Source: Caulobacteraceae bacterium (GTDB taxonomy: Bacteria; Pseudomonadota; Alphaproteobacteria; Caulobacterales; Caulobacteraceae). Taken from it: DNA of 40,731 bases. Position numbers and translations under genes: made by a program. The first letter of the stretch is position 1; the number at the start of each line of letters is the position of its first letter. Under the pieces are notes generated by a model, which saw only the letters and a program-made list of their open reading frames with translations, searched no databases and was not told the origin of the DNA. The DNA is taken from assembly GCA_019748095.1 (NCBI GenBank), contig JAIEQA010000067.1, positions 1 to 40,731 of the forward strand, written 5' to 3'. Positions 22,491 to 31,533 of this stretch are shown here, in pieces.

Positions 22491-23044
22491 GGCAACGGCG
22501 GCCCATCTTCGATCCCGTCATGCCGACTTGGACGAGCACGGCGTCGAGATCCCGACAGAAGATCTTTCGCCGTGTCTCGTATGCGATCTTCCGAGACGCC
22601 GCCTTGTAAACGCTCCCGAAGCCCAGGAACTGCGCGACCGCGTTCTCGCACGAGGTGTTCTTCAATCTGACGTGCCGCGCGGTAGCCACGTTGCGCCAAC
22701 GCGCCAGCAACTCCAGCTTCGAGCGCCGACCGATCCCTTAAGCCCATTTCCAGAGCTCCTATGACCTCACCGAGGATGGCGGATTGCAGGGGTGAAGCGA
22801 ACCTTCTGCCCAACTCTTGGACATTTCGTTTCGCTTGATCCGCGAATAGCGAACCCTCTGCGTCTGCGGCGATATCGAGCGCCGATCGGAATTCTTTTGA
22901 GACCTCTGCTCTCCAGTCTTCGCGCAGCGCGACGTCCACAGCCTCGTGGACTTGCTCGGCCGTGTAGGCTGGCTTCGAGGCGCGTTCCGCGACGCGCTTC
23001 CATCGGGGCTTCATCGGTAAGGATTTATGAGGTCCGTCGCTCAT
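22487..23044 (-). CDS. hypothetical helical protein, first gene of QueC-like operon
   Basis: This 185-residue, highly charged, mostly helical protein begins MSDGPHKSLPMKPRWKRVAE and ends in a basic stretch (SRRRARPSRHDG). The ATG at 23044 has GGAG 8 bp upstream. The frame also allows a TTG at 23056. No domain is recognised. A central block (ALEMGLRDRSALEAGVAGAL) looks amphipathic. Its stop overlaps the QueC-like start as ATGA, so it is made in step with that enzyme and may be its partner or substrate, as small partner proteins are for QueC-like enzymes in known defence systems. That role is inference from position. Confidence 0.7.
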   Translation of the reverse strand: MSDGPHKSLPMKPRWKRVAERASKPAYTAEQVHEAVDVALREDWRAEVSKEFRSALDIAADAEGSLFADQAKRNVQELGRRFASPLQSAILGEVIGALEMGLRDRSALEAGVAGALAQRGYRAARQIEEHLVRERGRAVPGLRERLQGGVSEDRIRDTAKDLLSGSRRRARPSRHDGIEDGPPLP

Positions 23045-23063
23045 TTCGATCTCCAATGTCAGG

Positions 23064-23093
23064 TATGATCGATTGAATTGCTGACTATGTCAA
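23064..23093 (-). promoter_or_regulatory. predicted promoter of the QueC-like operon
   Basis: On the minus strand, TTGACA (23093-23088) and ATCATA (23069-23064) are 18 bp apart, 20 bp before the first start codon. The -35 box overlaps the palindrome TGAC-TAT-GTCA (23082-23092), a possible operator for the XRE-ImmA protein. Confidence 0.5.
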
Positions 23094-23162
23094 ATTACAC
23101 TGTCTGCTCAGTCGGGACTATCACCGACAGACTGCCATCTTCAGCAGCACCGGATCTCCCGA

Positions 23163-24746
23163 ATGCCCGACCGCCCTCTCACTAGTGATGCATTGGGAAA
23201 GAAGGGCGAGCGCCGGTTCGGTGAACTATGCGATGACGCGAATCTGATCGCTAACGGGTCCGATTACGACAGAGCCGGCTGGGATTTCGTCGTTGATTTC
23301 CGTCTGCCGACAGATGGAAAGGCGCTTGATGCGCGCCCAGCCCCAATCTCGGCGCGGATCCAAGTCAAGACGCAATGGGACGACCAGTCCACCATCAAAA
23401 TGCGTCTGACCTCGGCTGAACAACTCATCAAGTACAATGGGCCGAGCTTCGTCTGTGTGCTTTCGGTGAACGAAGCGCTTGAGTTCACATCGATGAGATT
23501 GATCCACTGCCGTGGACCCGTCGTTGCTAAGGTTCTCGAGCGATTGCGGCGGGCAGAGGCTGACGGCGACCGACCAAACCAAATCGACTTCTATCTTCGG
23601 CCGCAGGACTTTGCAGATGGGCTTGCGCCGCACCATACGGCCTTGCGTTCGGCCTTGGAGGCTGTCTGCACGACAGATCACCTAGCCTACCTGACGGCGA
23701 AAGATAAAGAGCTTCGCACTCTCGGTTTCGACGGTGGTTTCATGGATTTGAACGCCACCTTCGTGGGGAACGAGGACGATATCCAGGACGCATTCCTTGG
23801 CTTACGGCCTATTGAAGGGAAAGCTGTATCAGCCACTCAAAAGCGGTTCGGTATTTCCCTCCCCTTCGAGGGCATGCCAATTTCCGAAGGCACATTTTCC
23901 TTCGAGCCGAAGGGAGAAAAATGTCGAGTTTGGATCAAGTGGCCGGATGCTGAGTACGCATTCAAGGCGCTCCTTATTCGGCCTCCCTCATTGGTGGCTG
24001 CCTCCGTTGCCAGGCCAAAATTTTTGATCCGATCTGAGTTGTTCCAGATCACCATCGTTCAAACGCGGACACCGGCGGCCAACACGATCACGTTCAACTT
24101 TGAGATCCTGGAACAAGCCACCACCTCGAAACACAAACCAGCGGCCTGGGCTGAACTCTATGAGGTGTTTGCTGCCGTTGCCCGTGGCGCGGTGGAGTTG
24201 TCAATGCAGCCACTTGGCGAGAAGCGCCTGCGTTTTGGCATGAGCCTAGACACGCCGAAGGGGAGCCATGGCAGGTGGCAGTATATGGCTAAACTTTCGA
24301 GGACCGCCGCACGCATTTTCGACGAGGCAGGCGTTCCGAATGCCAAGGTTGGGATGCAAGAGATACTGGACGCGCGGACCGAGCTAGAAACTGCAGAGGG
24401 TCTGATTCGCACTCCAGGGGCCCTAACAAGGCTGTCCTTCGCAACAGATGCGGAGATCGCGCTTCCGATTGGTGAGCCGATCGACACGTTGCTCGGCCAC
24501 GCATTCTCGGTGGGTGAACACGTAATCGCGTGCGGCCTGCGAACCAGGATTTTGGGTACAAGATCGGAGAACGGGGACGCTGATTGGGAGTCTGAGGCCG
24601 CCGTAGCCGACGGGATGAGACGCGTGAAATCCACTGCCGGATTTCACGATTTTGTTCGCGGCCGGAAACCAGCTTCGTGCACCCTGCTCTCTGGCGTTTA
24701 TAACAAGGGCATGGACATCTACTATTCACCGTCGGCGGTTGGGTAG
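23163..24746 (+). CDS. large protein with PD-(D/E)XK-like N-terminus
   Basis: This is a 527-residue protein. Residues 10-70 look like a restriction-endonuclease-type core: KGERRFGELCDDANL (helix with Glu), AGWDFVVDF (Asp41) and ISARIQVKTQ (Gln67-x-Lys69). The Q-x-K variant is known in Mrr- and DUF4365-like nucleases. The remaining 450 residues have no recognised domain and contain beta-rich stretches. It is divergent from the QueC-like operon, 118 bp away, and next to the integrase. It may be a stand-alone defence nuclease or the effector of the neighbouring system. No methyltransferase is present. The ribosome-binding sequence before the ATG is weak. Confidence 0.7.
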   Translation: MPDRPLTSDALGKKGERRFGELCDDANLIANGSDYDRAGWDFVVDFRLPTDGKALDARPAPISARIQVKTQWDDQSTIKMRLTSAEQLIKYNGPSFVCVLSVNEALEFTSMRLIHCRGPVVAKVLERLRRAEADGDRPNQIDFYLRPQDFADGLAPHHTALRSALEAVCTTDHLAYLTAKDKELRTLGFDGGFMDLNATFVGNEDDIQDAFLGLRPIEGKAVSATQKRFGISLPFEGMPISEGTFSFEPKGEKCRVWIKWPDAEYAFKALLIRPPSLVAASVARPKFLIRSELFQITIVQTRTPAANTITFNFEILEQATTSKHKPAAWAELYEVFAAVARGAVELSMQPLGEKRLRFGMSLDTPKGSHGRWQYMAKLSRTAARIFDEAGVPNAKVGMQEILDARTELETAEGLIRTPGALTRLSFATDAEIALPIGEPIDTLLGHAFSVGEHVIACGLRTRILGTRSENGDADWESEAAVADGMRRVKSTAGFHDFVRGRKPASCTLLSGVYNKGMDIYYSPSAVG

Positions 24747-24762
24747 GCGGCCAGCGGCACGG

Positions 24763-25824
24763 TCACGCTGCTAGAGTGGAGGCCGCCAGATGCAGGCTTT
24801 CCGGGCGTAGATGGGTATAGCGGCGGAGCATTTTCCAGTCCTTGTGACCGGTGACCAGCGCGACTTGCGGGATTTGAAAGCCTGCCTCGAACAATCGGCT
24901 AGTTCCCTCATGGCGGAGGTCGTGGAAGTGTAGGTCGATGATGCCTAGATCCCTGCATGCCCGCGTGAAGGCCGTGCCGGCAGAACGGTGGTTGAAGGGG
25001 AATATCCGGGCGTCAGCGTTGTTTCGTGAGCCACGCCGGGCCTCGATCAACGCGACCGGATCGTAGCCAGAGACCGACAGGAGCGGGATTCTCTGATCGT
25101 TGCCGCGCTTCTCCCGAGGGTCTTTACGATCGCGGATCGTGAGCATTCTGGTCCGGACGACAAAGTCGTCCCAGACCACGCGGAATATCTCCTCCTGGCG
25201 CATCGCCGTCGCTATCGCGAAGCGGATGACCTGAGCCATTGGAATGATCTGGCGGGGATTGGCTTCGAAGTGGGCGACGAGCCGTTCGATCTCATCCTCT
25301 GTCGGCCGACGGTCACGCTCGGCGCCTTTGCCAACCAGGCCCAGACGCTTGAGCGCGAACCGCGCCATATCGATGGGTTCGACCGAGACGGACAACCCGT
25401 GCACTGCGGCGGCGTGGGACATCACGAGCTTGATCGCCCCTATGTCGATACTCAGCGTCATCGGGCCGGCACCTTCGGAAGCGCGTTCTCGGCCGAAATC
25501 GATGAACACCTGTCGATCCAACTGGGCGATCTTCTTTTTGCCCAACCGCGTCTTCAGCATCTTCAAGGTCGCAGCTTTCGATCGCCTCGGCGCCTTCCCG
25601 ACAGACTTCATGTCCGCGATGTGGAGGTCGATGAGTTCTCCGAAGGTGCGCACCTTGGCGGCTCGGGCCGGGGTAGGGGTTTCGCCGCGGTCGATCCGCC
25701 CCTCAGCTTCAGTGGCCCACCGGCGCGCATCATCGCGTTTGAGGAAGGTCTCGCTTATATAGCGCCCCTTCCTTCTGACTTGGACCCGCCACGATCCTGA
25801 CGGGAGCTTCGAATACGTCGCCAT
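24763..25824 (-). CDS. int: tyrosine-type site-specific integrase
   Basis: This 353-residue phage/island integrase has an N-terminal Arm-binding domain (SGSWRVQVRRKGRYISETFL), a SAM-like core-binding domain (about 60-165) and a C-terminal catalytic domain. The catalytic residues are visible: Arg in ATAMRQEEI, His-x-x-Arg in FHDLRHEG, His in TGHKDW and the nucleophile Tyr in RRYTHLRP. It points away from dusA, and its start is 113 bp from the dusA ATG. Tyrosine integrases beside the 5' end of dusA belong to a known family that targets that gene. It therefore most likely catalyses excision and insertion of the whole island to its left. Confidence 0.95.
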   Translation of the reverse strand: MATYSKLPSGSWRVQVRRKGRYISETFLKRDDARRWATEAEGRIDRGETPTPARAAKVRTFGELIDLHIADMKSVGKAPRRSKAATLKMLKTRLGKKKIAQLDRQVFIDFGRERASEGAGPMTLSIDIGAIKLVMSHAAAVHGLSVSVEPIDMARFALKRLGLVGKGAERDRRPTEDEIERLVAHFEANPRQIIPMAQVIRFAIATAMRQEEIFRVVWDDFVVRTRMLTIRDRKDPREKRGNDQRIPLLSVSGYDPVALIEARRGSRNNADARIFPFNHRSAGTAFTRACRDLGIIDLHFHDLRHEGTSRLFEAGFQIPQVALVTGHKDWKMLRRYTHLRPESLHLAASTLAA

Positions 25825-25837
25825 TTCGTGTGCGCTC

Positions 25838-25903
25838 TGTGTGCACTGAGGTGTCGAAAACCCGGCAAAAACGTCGCAACACGTCGCAAATTTGAGTGCA
25901 CAC
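25838..25903. repeat. inverted 9-bp repeats between integrase and dusA (candidate arm sites)
   Basis: GTGTGCACT (25838-25846) and its reverse complement AGTGCACAC (25895-25903) flank two direct copies of ACGTCGCAA. A related GTGTGCGCT occurs at 25827-25835. Clustered short repeats between int and the attachment site are typical of integrase or excisionase arm sites. Confidence 0.35.
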
Positions 25904-25924
25904 GCCGCCTTTCAACTTTTTGAT

Positions 25925-26962
<1,038 letters not shown>

Positions 26963-27006
26963 CAGGGTCAACGCTCTGTTAAGCGTGACCGGCGCAACGC
27001 TGGTAG

Positions 27007-27675
27007 ATGATTTCGCGCGCCCTGCTGGCCCTGTCCATCCTGACGCTGTCGGCCGGCGGTGCCGGAGCGCAGGTCCGCTCGCCCATCACCGCCGCCCTGA
27101 ATGCCGGAACGCCTGGCGTCGGGGGCGAGTTGCAGCTGGCCCTGGGTCCGGTTTTTGTGTTGCGCGCAGGCGTCGACACCCTGGGCTATGATGTCGATAA
27201 GGACTTCGGCGACGTCGACTACGCCGGTCGGATGGATTTCGACACCGTCTCCGGCTTCATCGACCTGCATCCCTTCGGCAACGGCTTCCTGATTTCCGGC
27301 GGTGTCTATGTCGGTCAACGTGTGATCGATCTGAATGCTCGTCCGACCGCGCCGGTCGACATTGGCGGGGCCACGTTCACGCCGGGTCAGGTCGGCACGC
27401 TGAGCGGCCGGATCAAGCTGTCGGATGCGGCCCCGTTTGTGGGGGTCGGCTATGACGACGCCTTCACGCGCCGCGGCCGCTGGGGCCTGCGCGCCCTCGC
27501 CGGCGTGGCCTGGAGCCAGGAGCCGGAGGTCGGGCTGTCGTCCAGCGACGGGACCCTGTCGAACGATCCGGTCTTTCGCGCCCGCCTCGAGCAGGAGGCC
27601 CGGGACATTCAGGAGCAGGCTCGCGACAAGGGCCTGTTTCCCGTTGTGCAACTTGGCGTCACCGCCCGCTTCTGA
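27007..27675 (+). CDS. outer-membrane beta-barrel protein, hypothetical
   Basis: This 222-residue protein has a signal peptide (MISRALLALSILTLSAGGAG, cleaved near AGAQ). Alternating beta-strand patterns follow through most of the length, and the C-terminal Phe (VQLGVTARF) is typical of outer-membrane barrels. The overall layout resembles small porin-like proteins with 8 or so strands. A helical insertion (RLEQEARDIQEQARDKG) precedes the last strand. Substrate and role are unknown. It starts 44 bp behind dusA and precedes a permease gene, but no functional link is evident. Confidence 0.75.
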   Translation: MISRALLALSILTLSAGGAGAQVRSPITAALNAGTPGVGGELQLALGPVFVLRAGVDTLGYDVDKDFGDVDYAGRMDFDTVSGFIDLHPFGNGFLISGGVYVGQRVIDLNARPTAPVDIGGATFTPGQVGTLSGRIKLSDAAPFVGVGYDDAFTRRGRWGLRALAGVAWSQEPEVGLSSSDGTLSNDPVFRARLEQEARDIQEQARDKGLFPVVQLGVTARF

Positions 27676-27711
27676 GCGGACAGGTCGGGCGGCCCGCGCT
27701 AAAGCCCCGGT

Positions 27712-28536
27712 GTGACCGCCCTGCCCCTCAATGAACTGGCGCTGCTGGCTGCCGCCGTGCTCGCGGCCGGACTGGTCGGCGGACTAATCGCCGGTCTGTT
27801 CGGCGTCGGCGGCGGGACCGTGCTGGTCCCGGCGCTGTTCTATGCCTTCTCGGTCCTGGGTCTGGGCGGCGAGAGCAATCTGCATGTCGCCATCGGCACC
27901 TCCCTGCTGACCATCGTGGCGACCTCCTGGCGCTCGCTGGGTGCGCACCGGGCGCATGGGGCGGTGGATGAAGAGGTGCTGCGGACCTGGACGCCCTGGG
28001 TCGGGGTCGGGGCCCTGGTCGGGGCGGGGGTGGCCGGCCTGACCTCCATGGAGGGTCTGGCGATCGTCTACGGCGTCTGTCTGGTCGTCGTCGCGGCCCA
28101 GATGGGGTTGCTGCCTGAACGGGTCACCCTGCGACCGGACATGCCCACCGGCGCGACGCGCCGCTGGACCGGGGGGCTGATCGGCCTGCTGTCGGCCATG
28201 ATGGGCGTGGGCGGCGGCAGTTTCGGCGGCATGCTGATGACTCTCTGCGGCCGGCCGATCCATCAGGCGGTGGCCACGGCCTCGGGCTTCGGTCTGGTCA
28301 TCGGCGCAGCGGCCACGGTGGGCTTCATCGGCTTCGGGTGGGGGGCGGAGGGCCGCCCGCCGCTCAGCCTCGGCTATGTGAACGTGCCCGCCGCAGTGGT
28401 GATGGGGCTGCTGACGACCCTGGTGGCCCCGTTCGGAGCTCGACTGGCCCATCGGCTGGATCGCAAGGTCCTGCGCCGGGCCTTCGCCGTCTATCTGCTG
28501 GTGACGGCCCTGTCGGTGGTGGTGAAGGCGCTTTAG
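27712..28536 (+). CDS. sulfite exporter TauE/SafE family permease
   Basis: This 274-residue inner-membrane protein has about eight hydrophobic segments in two homologous halves. The family motif GLFGVGGGTVLVPAL lies in the first half and MMGVGGGSFGGML in the second. TauE/SafE proteins export sulfite, sulfoacetate or other small anions; the substrate here cannot be told. The start is GTG, as no upstream ATG fits. The stop overlaps the stop of the convergent protease gene by 4 bp, leaving no room for a separate terminator. Confidence 0.9.
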   Translation: MTALPLNELALLAAAVLAAGLVGGLIAGLFGVGGGTVLVPALFYAFSVLGLGGESNLHVAIGTSLLTIVATSWRSLGAHRAHGAVDEEVLRTWTPWVGVGALVGAGVAGLTSMEGLAIVYGVCLVVVAAQMGLLPERVTLRPDMPTGATRRWTGGLIGLLSAMMGVGGGSFGGMLMTLCGRPIHQAVATASGFGLVIGAAATVGFIGFGWGAEGRPPLSLGYVNVPAAVVMGLLTTLVAPFGARLAHRLDRKVLRRAFAVYLLVTALSVVVKAL

Positions 28537-29063
28537 GGGCGCAGTGTCAGGCCGCTGGGGCGGGCCTCGAACGCCGACAGCCGGCCCAGATAGCTCATGC
28601 CGAGCAGGGAGTGGGGCAGGCCCTCTTCCACCACCACGGCGCTGACGTTTTCGATCCGGGCCCCGGCGACGGCGACGTGATCCAGTTCGACGGCCGCGGC
28701 CATCACCGGACCGGAGGCCGTCTCGACCGTGCGGGTAAAGTCGGAAGGGACCAGCCGGAGCCCCAGACGCAGGGCGTCCTCCCGGGTCAGGGCAACGACA
28801 CTGGCCCCGGTGTCGACGAGGACACGGATCGAACGCCCGTCAATGTCGGCCTCGGCCCAGTAGTGTCCGTCTGCCGCGCGGGCGATCTGGGCCGGTGCTC
28901 CGGCTGACGCCTTGCCGGCCGAGGTCATGGCGACGGGATCAGGCACGGCAGCCGCTGCAGCTCGTGGTTCCTGATGGGTTAGCCACCAGGCAACGCTCAG
29001 CGAAGAAGCGGTGGCGATCCCCATGACGATGGCGGACTGGAGATCGAAACGCACAGGCAACAC
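28533..29063 (-). CDS. retropepsin-like aspartic protease (TIGR02281 type)
   Basis: This 176-residue protein has an N-terminal membrane anchor (IVMGIATASSLSVAWWL) and a single retropepsin-like domain. The active-site motif is VLVDTGASVVALT, about residue 100, and the hydrophobic-hydrophobic-Gly motif appears as HSLLGMSYLG near the end. Such proteins probably work as dimers in the periplasm; substrates are unknown. The gene lies on the opposite strand to the permease and ends within its 3' end. Confidence 0.88.
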   Translation of the reverse strand: MLPVRFDLQSAIVMGIATASSLSVAWWLTHQEPRAAAAAVPDPVAMTSAGKASAGAPAQIARAADGHYWAEADIDGRSIRVLVDTGASVVALTREDALRLGLRLVPSDFTRTVETASGPVMAAAVELDHVAVAGARIENVSAVVVEEGLPHSLLGMSYLGRLSAFEARPSGLTLRP

Positions 29064-29144
29064 TCCCCGTCGGCCCGTTCTGGCCCCTGGTCTTCCTAGC
29101 CGGGCCGGGTTGGGATGGGGTGAAGTGACGTGGCTGACGAAGAG

Positions 29145-29366
29145 TTACCGGCCCTGGCCGGGCAGAGCCGGGCCCGGCCGGCCGCGTCTGAGGTCCAGTT
29201 CGGCCATGATTTCCGCGCGCCGATCGTCACTCAGCGCGCTCCAGCCGGCAATCTCCGACAGGGTCCGGTAGCACCCCAGACACAGGCCTGTCGGACCGTC
29301 GACGACGCAGACCTGGATACAGGGCGTTGCAATCGGGCGGGGTGGTCGCGGGCATATTGACGACAT
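29145..29366 (-). CDS. DUF1289 family small cysteine-rich protein
   Basis: This 73-residue protein has the DUF1289 pattern [20 protein letters not shown] followed by [20 protein letters not shown]. The four cysteines probably bind a metal or iron-sulfur cluster. The function is unknown. It is transcribed toward the protease gene, 81 bp away. Confidence 0.85.
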   Translation of the reverse strand: MSSICPRPPRPIATPCIQVCVVDGPTGLCLGCYRTLSEIAGWSALSDDRRAEIMAELDLRRGRPGPALPGQGR

Positions 29367-29516
29367 GAGTGCGAAAACTGCTCCGGTAGCGGACTAAAAA
29401 CTTGCAAATCCGTCACGATGTGCGATGGTGCCTTTGACGCGAAACGACTGAGAGGGTGAAAACCCCTGCGAGCACGACGCGTCTCTTTTCATCGTTCAGC
29501 GAAAGGAGACGCCAGC

Positions 29517-29669
29517 ATGAACGACAAGGACAAGAACCTCCAGCACGCCATGATGTCCTTTGCCCTCTGGGGCGGGATGCTGGTGGGCAATCGGCCGCAA
29601 GCCAGCAATGAGCGGGTGGTCAGTCACCCTTCCAATTTCGTTCCGTTCCGGTTCCCGAAGAAGGACTAA
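29517..29669 (+). CDS. 50-residue hypothetical protein
   Basis: This is a small free-standing gene with a strong AAAGGAG ribosome-binding sequence 8 bp before the ATG and an intrinsic terminator 18 bp after the stop. That makes it a convincing real gene despite its size. The peptide begins MNDKDKNLQHAMMSFALWGG, has a short hydrophobic centre and ends in a basic tail (FVPFRFPKKD). The 150 bp before it hold no other gene and probably contain its promoter and leader. I do not recognise the family. Confidence 0.7.
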   Translation: MNDKDKNLQHAMMSFALWGGMLVGNRPQASNERVVSHPSNFVPFRFPKKD

Positions 29670-29686
29670 ATCCAGTCCTTGAATGC

Positions 29687-29715
29687 AAAAAGCCCCGGCC
29701 ATCGGCCGGGGCTTT
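29687..29715 (+). terminator. intrinsic terminator behind the 50-residue gene
   Basis: A perfect 12-bp stem (29689-29700 with 29704-29715) has a 3-nt loop, an A-run before it and a TTT at the end of the right arm. With A-runs and T-runs at the ends it can work in both directions and also serve the convergent adaptor gene. Confidence 0.8.
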
Positions 29716-29736
29716 CACTTGATGTCCTGTGTCCGA

Positions 29737-30753
29737 TCAGGTCCGCGGGGCAGGGGGCTGCATCGAGCGATCGGCGGGGACGCCCACGGTCGGCGTCCGG
29801 GACGCACCCGCGGTCTCGCCCGGCTTCATGAACTTCACCAGGACCCGTTGCCCGATCAGAAGCGGCGCATCGCCGGCGGTCACCACCACTTCGATGACGC
29901 GCTCGTCGGACCGCTGCGAGGGATCGTCGGAGGCCAGCTTGCGGGCCCCGAAGACTGCGGCGCGGCGCAGGACGGTGCCGACATAGACCTTGGAGGGATC
30001 GCCTTCAGGGGTGATCTCGACGGCCTGACCGGTGGTGACATTGGGGATGTCACTCTCGACGATCTCGGCGCGTGCGATGCGCGGGGCGACCGGCTCGAGG
30101 TCGAACATGTTCGATACGTTCAGGGTTGAGGCACCGGCACCGGGGTTGGCGTAGCGTCGCACGATCCGGCCGTCAGCAGGCGCGCGGATCACCGTCAGTT
30201 CGACATTGTAGGCGGCCTGGTCCCGCCGGGCGCGGGCGGTCTGGACCCCCGCCTGCTGGGCACCGAGGCGGGCCTGGGCGGTAGCGATGGCGTCCCGCGC
30301 CTGGTCCAGACGCTGGCCGGCGACAAAGTTGGTGGCGACCAGTCTTTCGAGACGGTCGAACTCGCGCTGGGCCGTCCGGATATCAACCTGGATCAGGCGC
30401 AACTGGCTCTCGGCCGAGGCCAGATCTGCGGTCGCCGTCTGCAGCGCCAGCCGCGGTTCGTCGTCCTCCTGACGGGCCAGAATCTGGCCGGCAACGACCT
30501 GATCGCCTTCCTGTACGAGGACTTCACGCACGATGCCGCCGCGACGGGCCGCGATCTGGATGATCCCGCCTTCAACGTCAACCTTGCCGTTGGCGATCGC
30601 AGCATAAGGACTCACGACTTTCTCGGCCTCGGCCTTCTCGGCCTCGGCCTTCTTGGTCGCGCCCTGGCCCTGCATGAACAGGAAGCCGACGACCAGCACG
30701 ATGATCAGCAGAAGGCCGATCCAGAGCCATTTGTTTTTCAGGAAGCCGGGCAT
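29737..30753 (-). CDS. HlyD/DevB-type membrane fusion (periplasmic adaptor) protein
   Basis: This 338-residue protein has an N-terminal signal anchor (WLWIGLLLIIVLVVGFLFM), a biotinyl-lipoyl-like half (GGIIQIAARRGGIVREVLVQ), a long coiled-coil hairpin of about 80 residues, a second lipoyl half (VIRAPADGRIVRR) and a beta-barrel domain. It bridges the inner-membrane ABC pair encoded upstream (permease, then ATPase) to an outer-membrane channel. The order permease-ATPase-adaptor on one strand matches DevBCA-like exporters of lipids or drugs. No outer-membrane channel gene is in view. A terminator lies just past its stop. Confidence 0.88.
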   Translation of the reverse strand: MPGFLKNKWLWIGLLLIIVLVVGFLFMQGQGATKKAEAEKAEAEKVVSPYAAIANGKVDVEGGIIQIAARRGGIVREVLVQEGDQVVAGQILARQEDDEPRLALQTATADLASAESQLRLIQVDIRTAQREFDRLERLVATNFVAGQRLDQARDAIATAQARLGAQQAGVQTARARRDQAAYNVELTVIRAPADGRIVRRYANPGAGASTLNVSNMFDLEPVAPRIARAEIVESDIPNVTTGQAVEITPEGDPSKVYVGTVLRRAAVFGARKLASDDPSQRSDERVIEVVVTAGDAPLLIGQRVLVKFMKPGETAGASRTPTVGVPADRSMQPPAPRT

Positions 30754-30777
30754 GGTGAGGTCCTTGAGGCGCTTGTT

Positions 30778-31533
30778 CTAGTGGGACGCCAGGGTGGCGT
30801 TCGGATTCGGTGTGCGACGTTCGTCACTGATGATGACGCCGTCCTCGATCTTGATGACCCGGTCGGCCCATTCCTCGAGCCGGGGGTCGTGAGTGACGCA
30901 GATCACCGCTGCACCATGTTCGGTCGCGGCGCGCCGCAGTAACCGGATGACGATCTGTCCGTTCTCGCCGTCGAGGGCGGAGGTCGGCTCGTCCGCGAAC
31001 AGGATCTGGGGATCCTTGGCCAGGGCGCGCGCGATGGCCACCCGCTGTTTTTCGCCGCCGGACAAGGCGGCCGGTCTCTGATGCAGGCGAGGGCCAAGGC
31101 CGACCTCTTCCAGCGCCAGGGTGGCCCGCTTCTTCGCCTGCGTGGGGGTCAGGCCCTGGAATTTCAGCACCACCTCCACCTGCTGCAGGGCGGTCAGGGC
31201 GGGAAACAGGTTGAAGCCCTGGAAGATGAACCCGCAGTGGTCCAGCCGGAATTTGTCGATCTTGCCGCTCGACAGCTTCCACAGGTCATCGACGTCGAGT
31301 GCATCGACGCGGCCCTCTTCGGGGCGAAGCAGGCCGGACAGGGCGGCGATCAGGGTCGATTTGCCGGATCCCGACGGCCCCATGACCATGGTCAGGTCGC
31401 CGTGACGGGCATCAAAATCGACGCCCTTGAGCACTTCGACAAAGGCCTTGCCCGACTTGAAACGCTTGCGCAGACCCTTGGCCTCAATGGCGAAATCGCC
31501 ATGCTTGCCGTGCGCGGTCGTGTGAAGGTTCAT
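30778..31533 (-). CDS. DevA/LolD-type ABC transporter ATP-binding protein
   Basis: This 251-residue ATPase has Walker A GPSGSGKST, the signature LSGGEKQRVAIARAL and Walker B ILFADEPTSALD, as in LolD/MacB-like exporters. It energises the FtsX-type permease encoded upstream. The frame runs further upstream, but the ATG at 31531-31533 overlaps the permease stop as ATGA, and the N-terminus MNLHTTAHGKHGDFAIEAKG is reasonable. The stop is 24 bp before the adaptor gene. Substrate unknown. Confidence 0.92.
   Translation of the reverse strand: MNLHTTAHGKHGDFAIEAKGLRKRFKSGKAFVEVLKGVDFDARHGDLTMVMGPSGSGKSTLIAALSGLLRPEEGRVDALDVDDLWKLSSGKIDKFRLDHCGFIFQGFNLFPALTALQQVEVVLKFQGLTPTQAKKRATLALEEVGLGPRLHQRPAALSGGEKQRVAIARALAKDPQILFADEPTSALDGENGQIVIRLLRRAATEHGAAVICVTHDPRLEEWADRVIKIEDGVIISDERRTPNPNATLASH

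Noticed and set aside
25868..25889. Two adjacent ACGTCGCAA copies as a possible CRISPR remnant
   Set aside because: Only two short copies separated by one or two bases, with no spacers and no cas genes. They fit integrase arm sites better.
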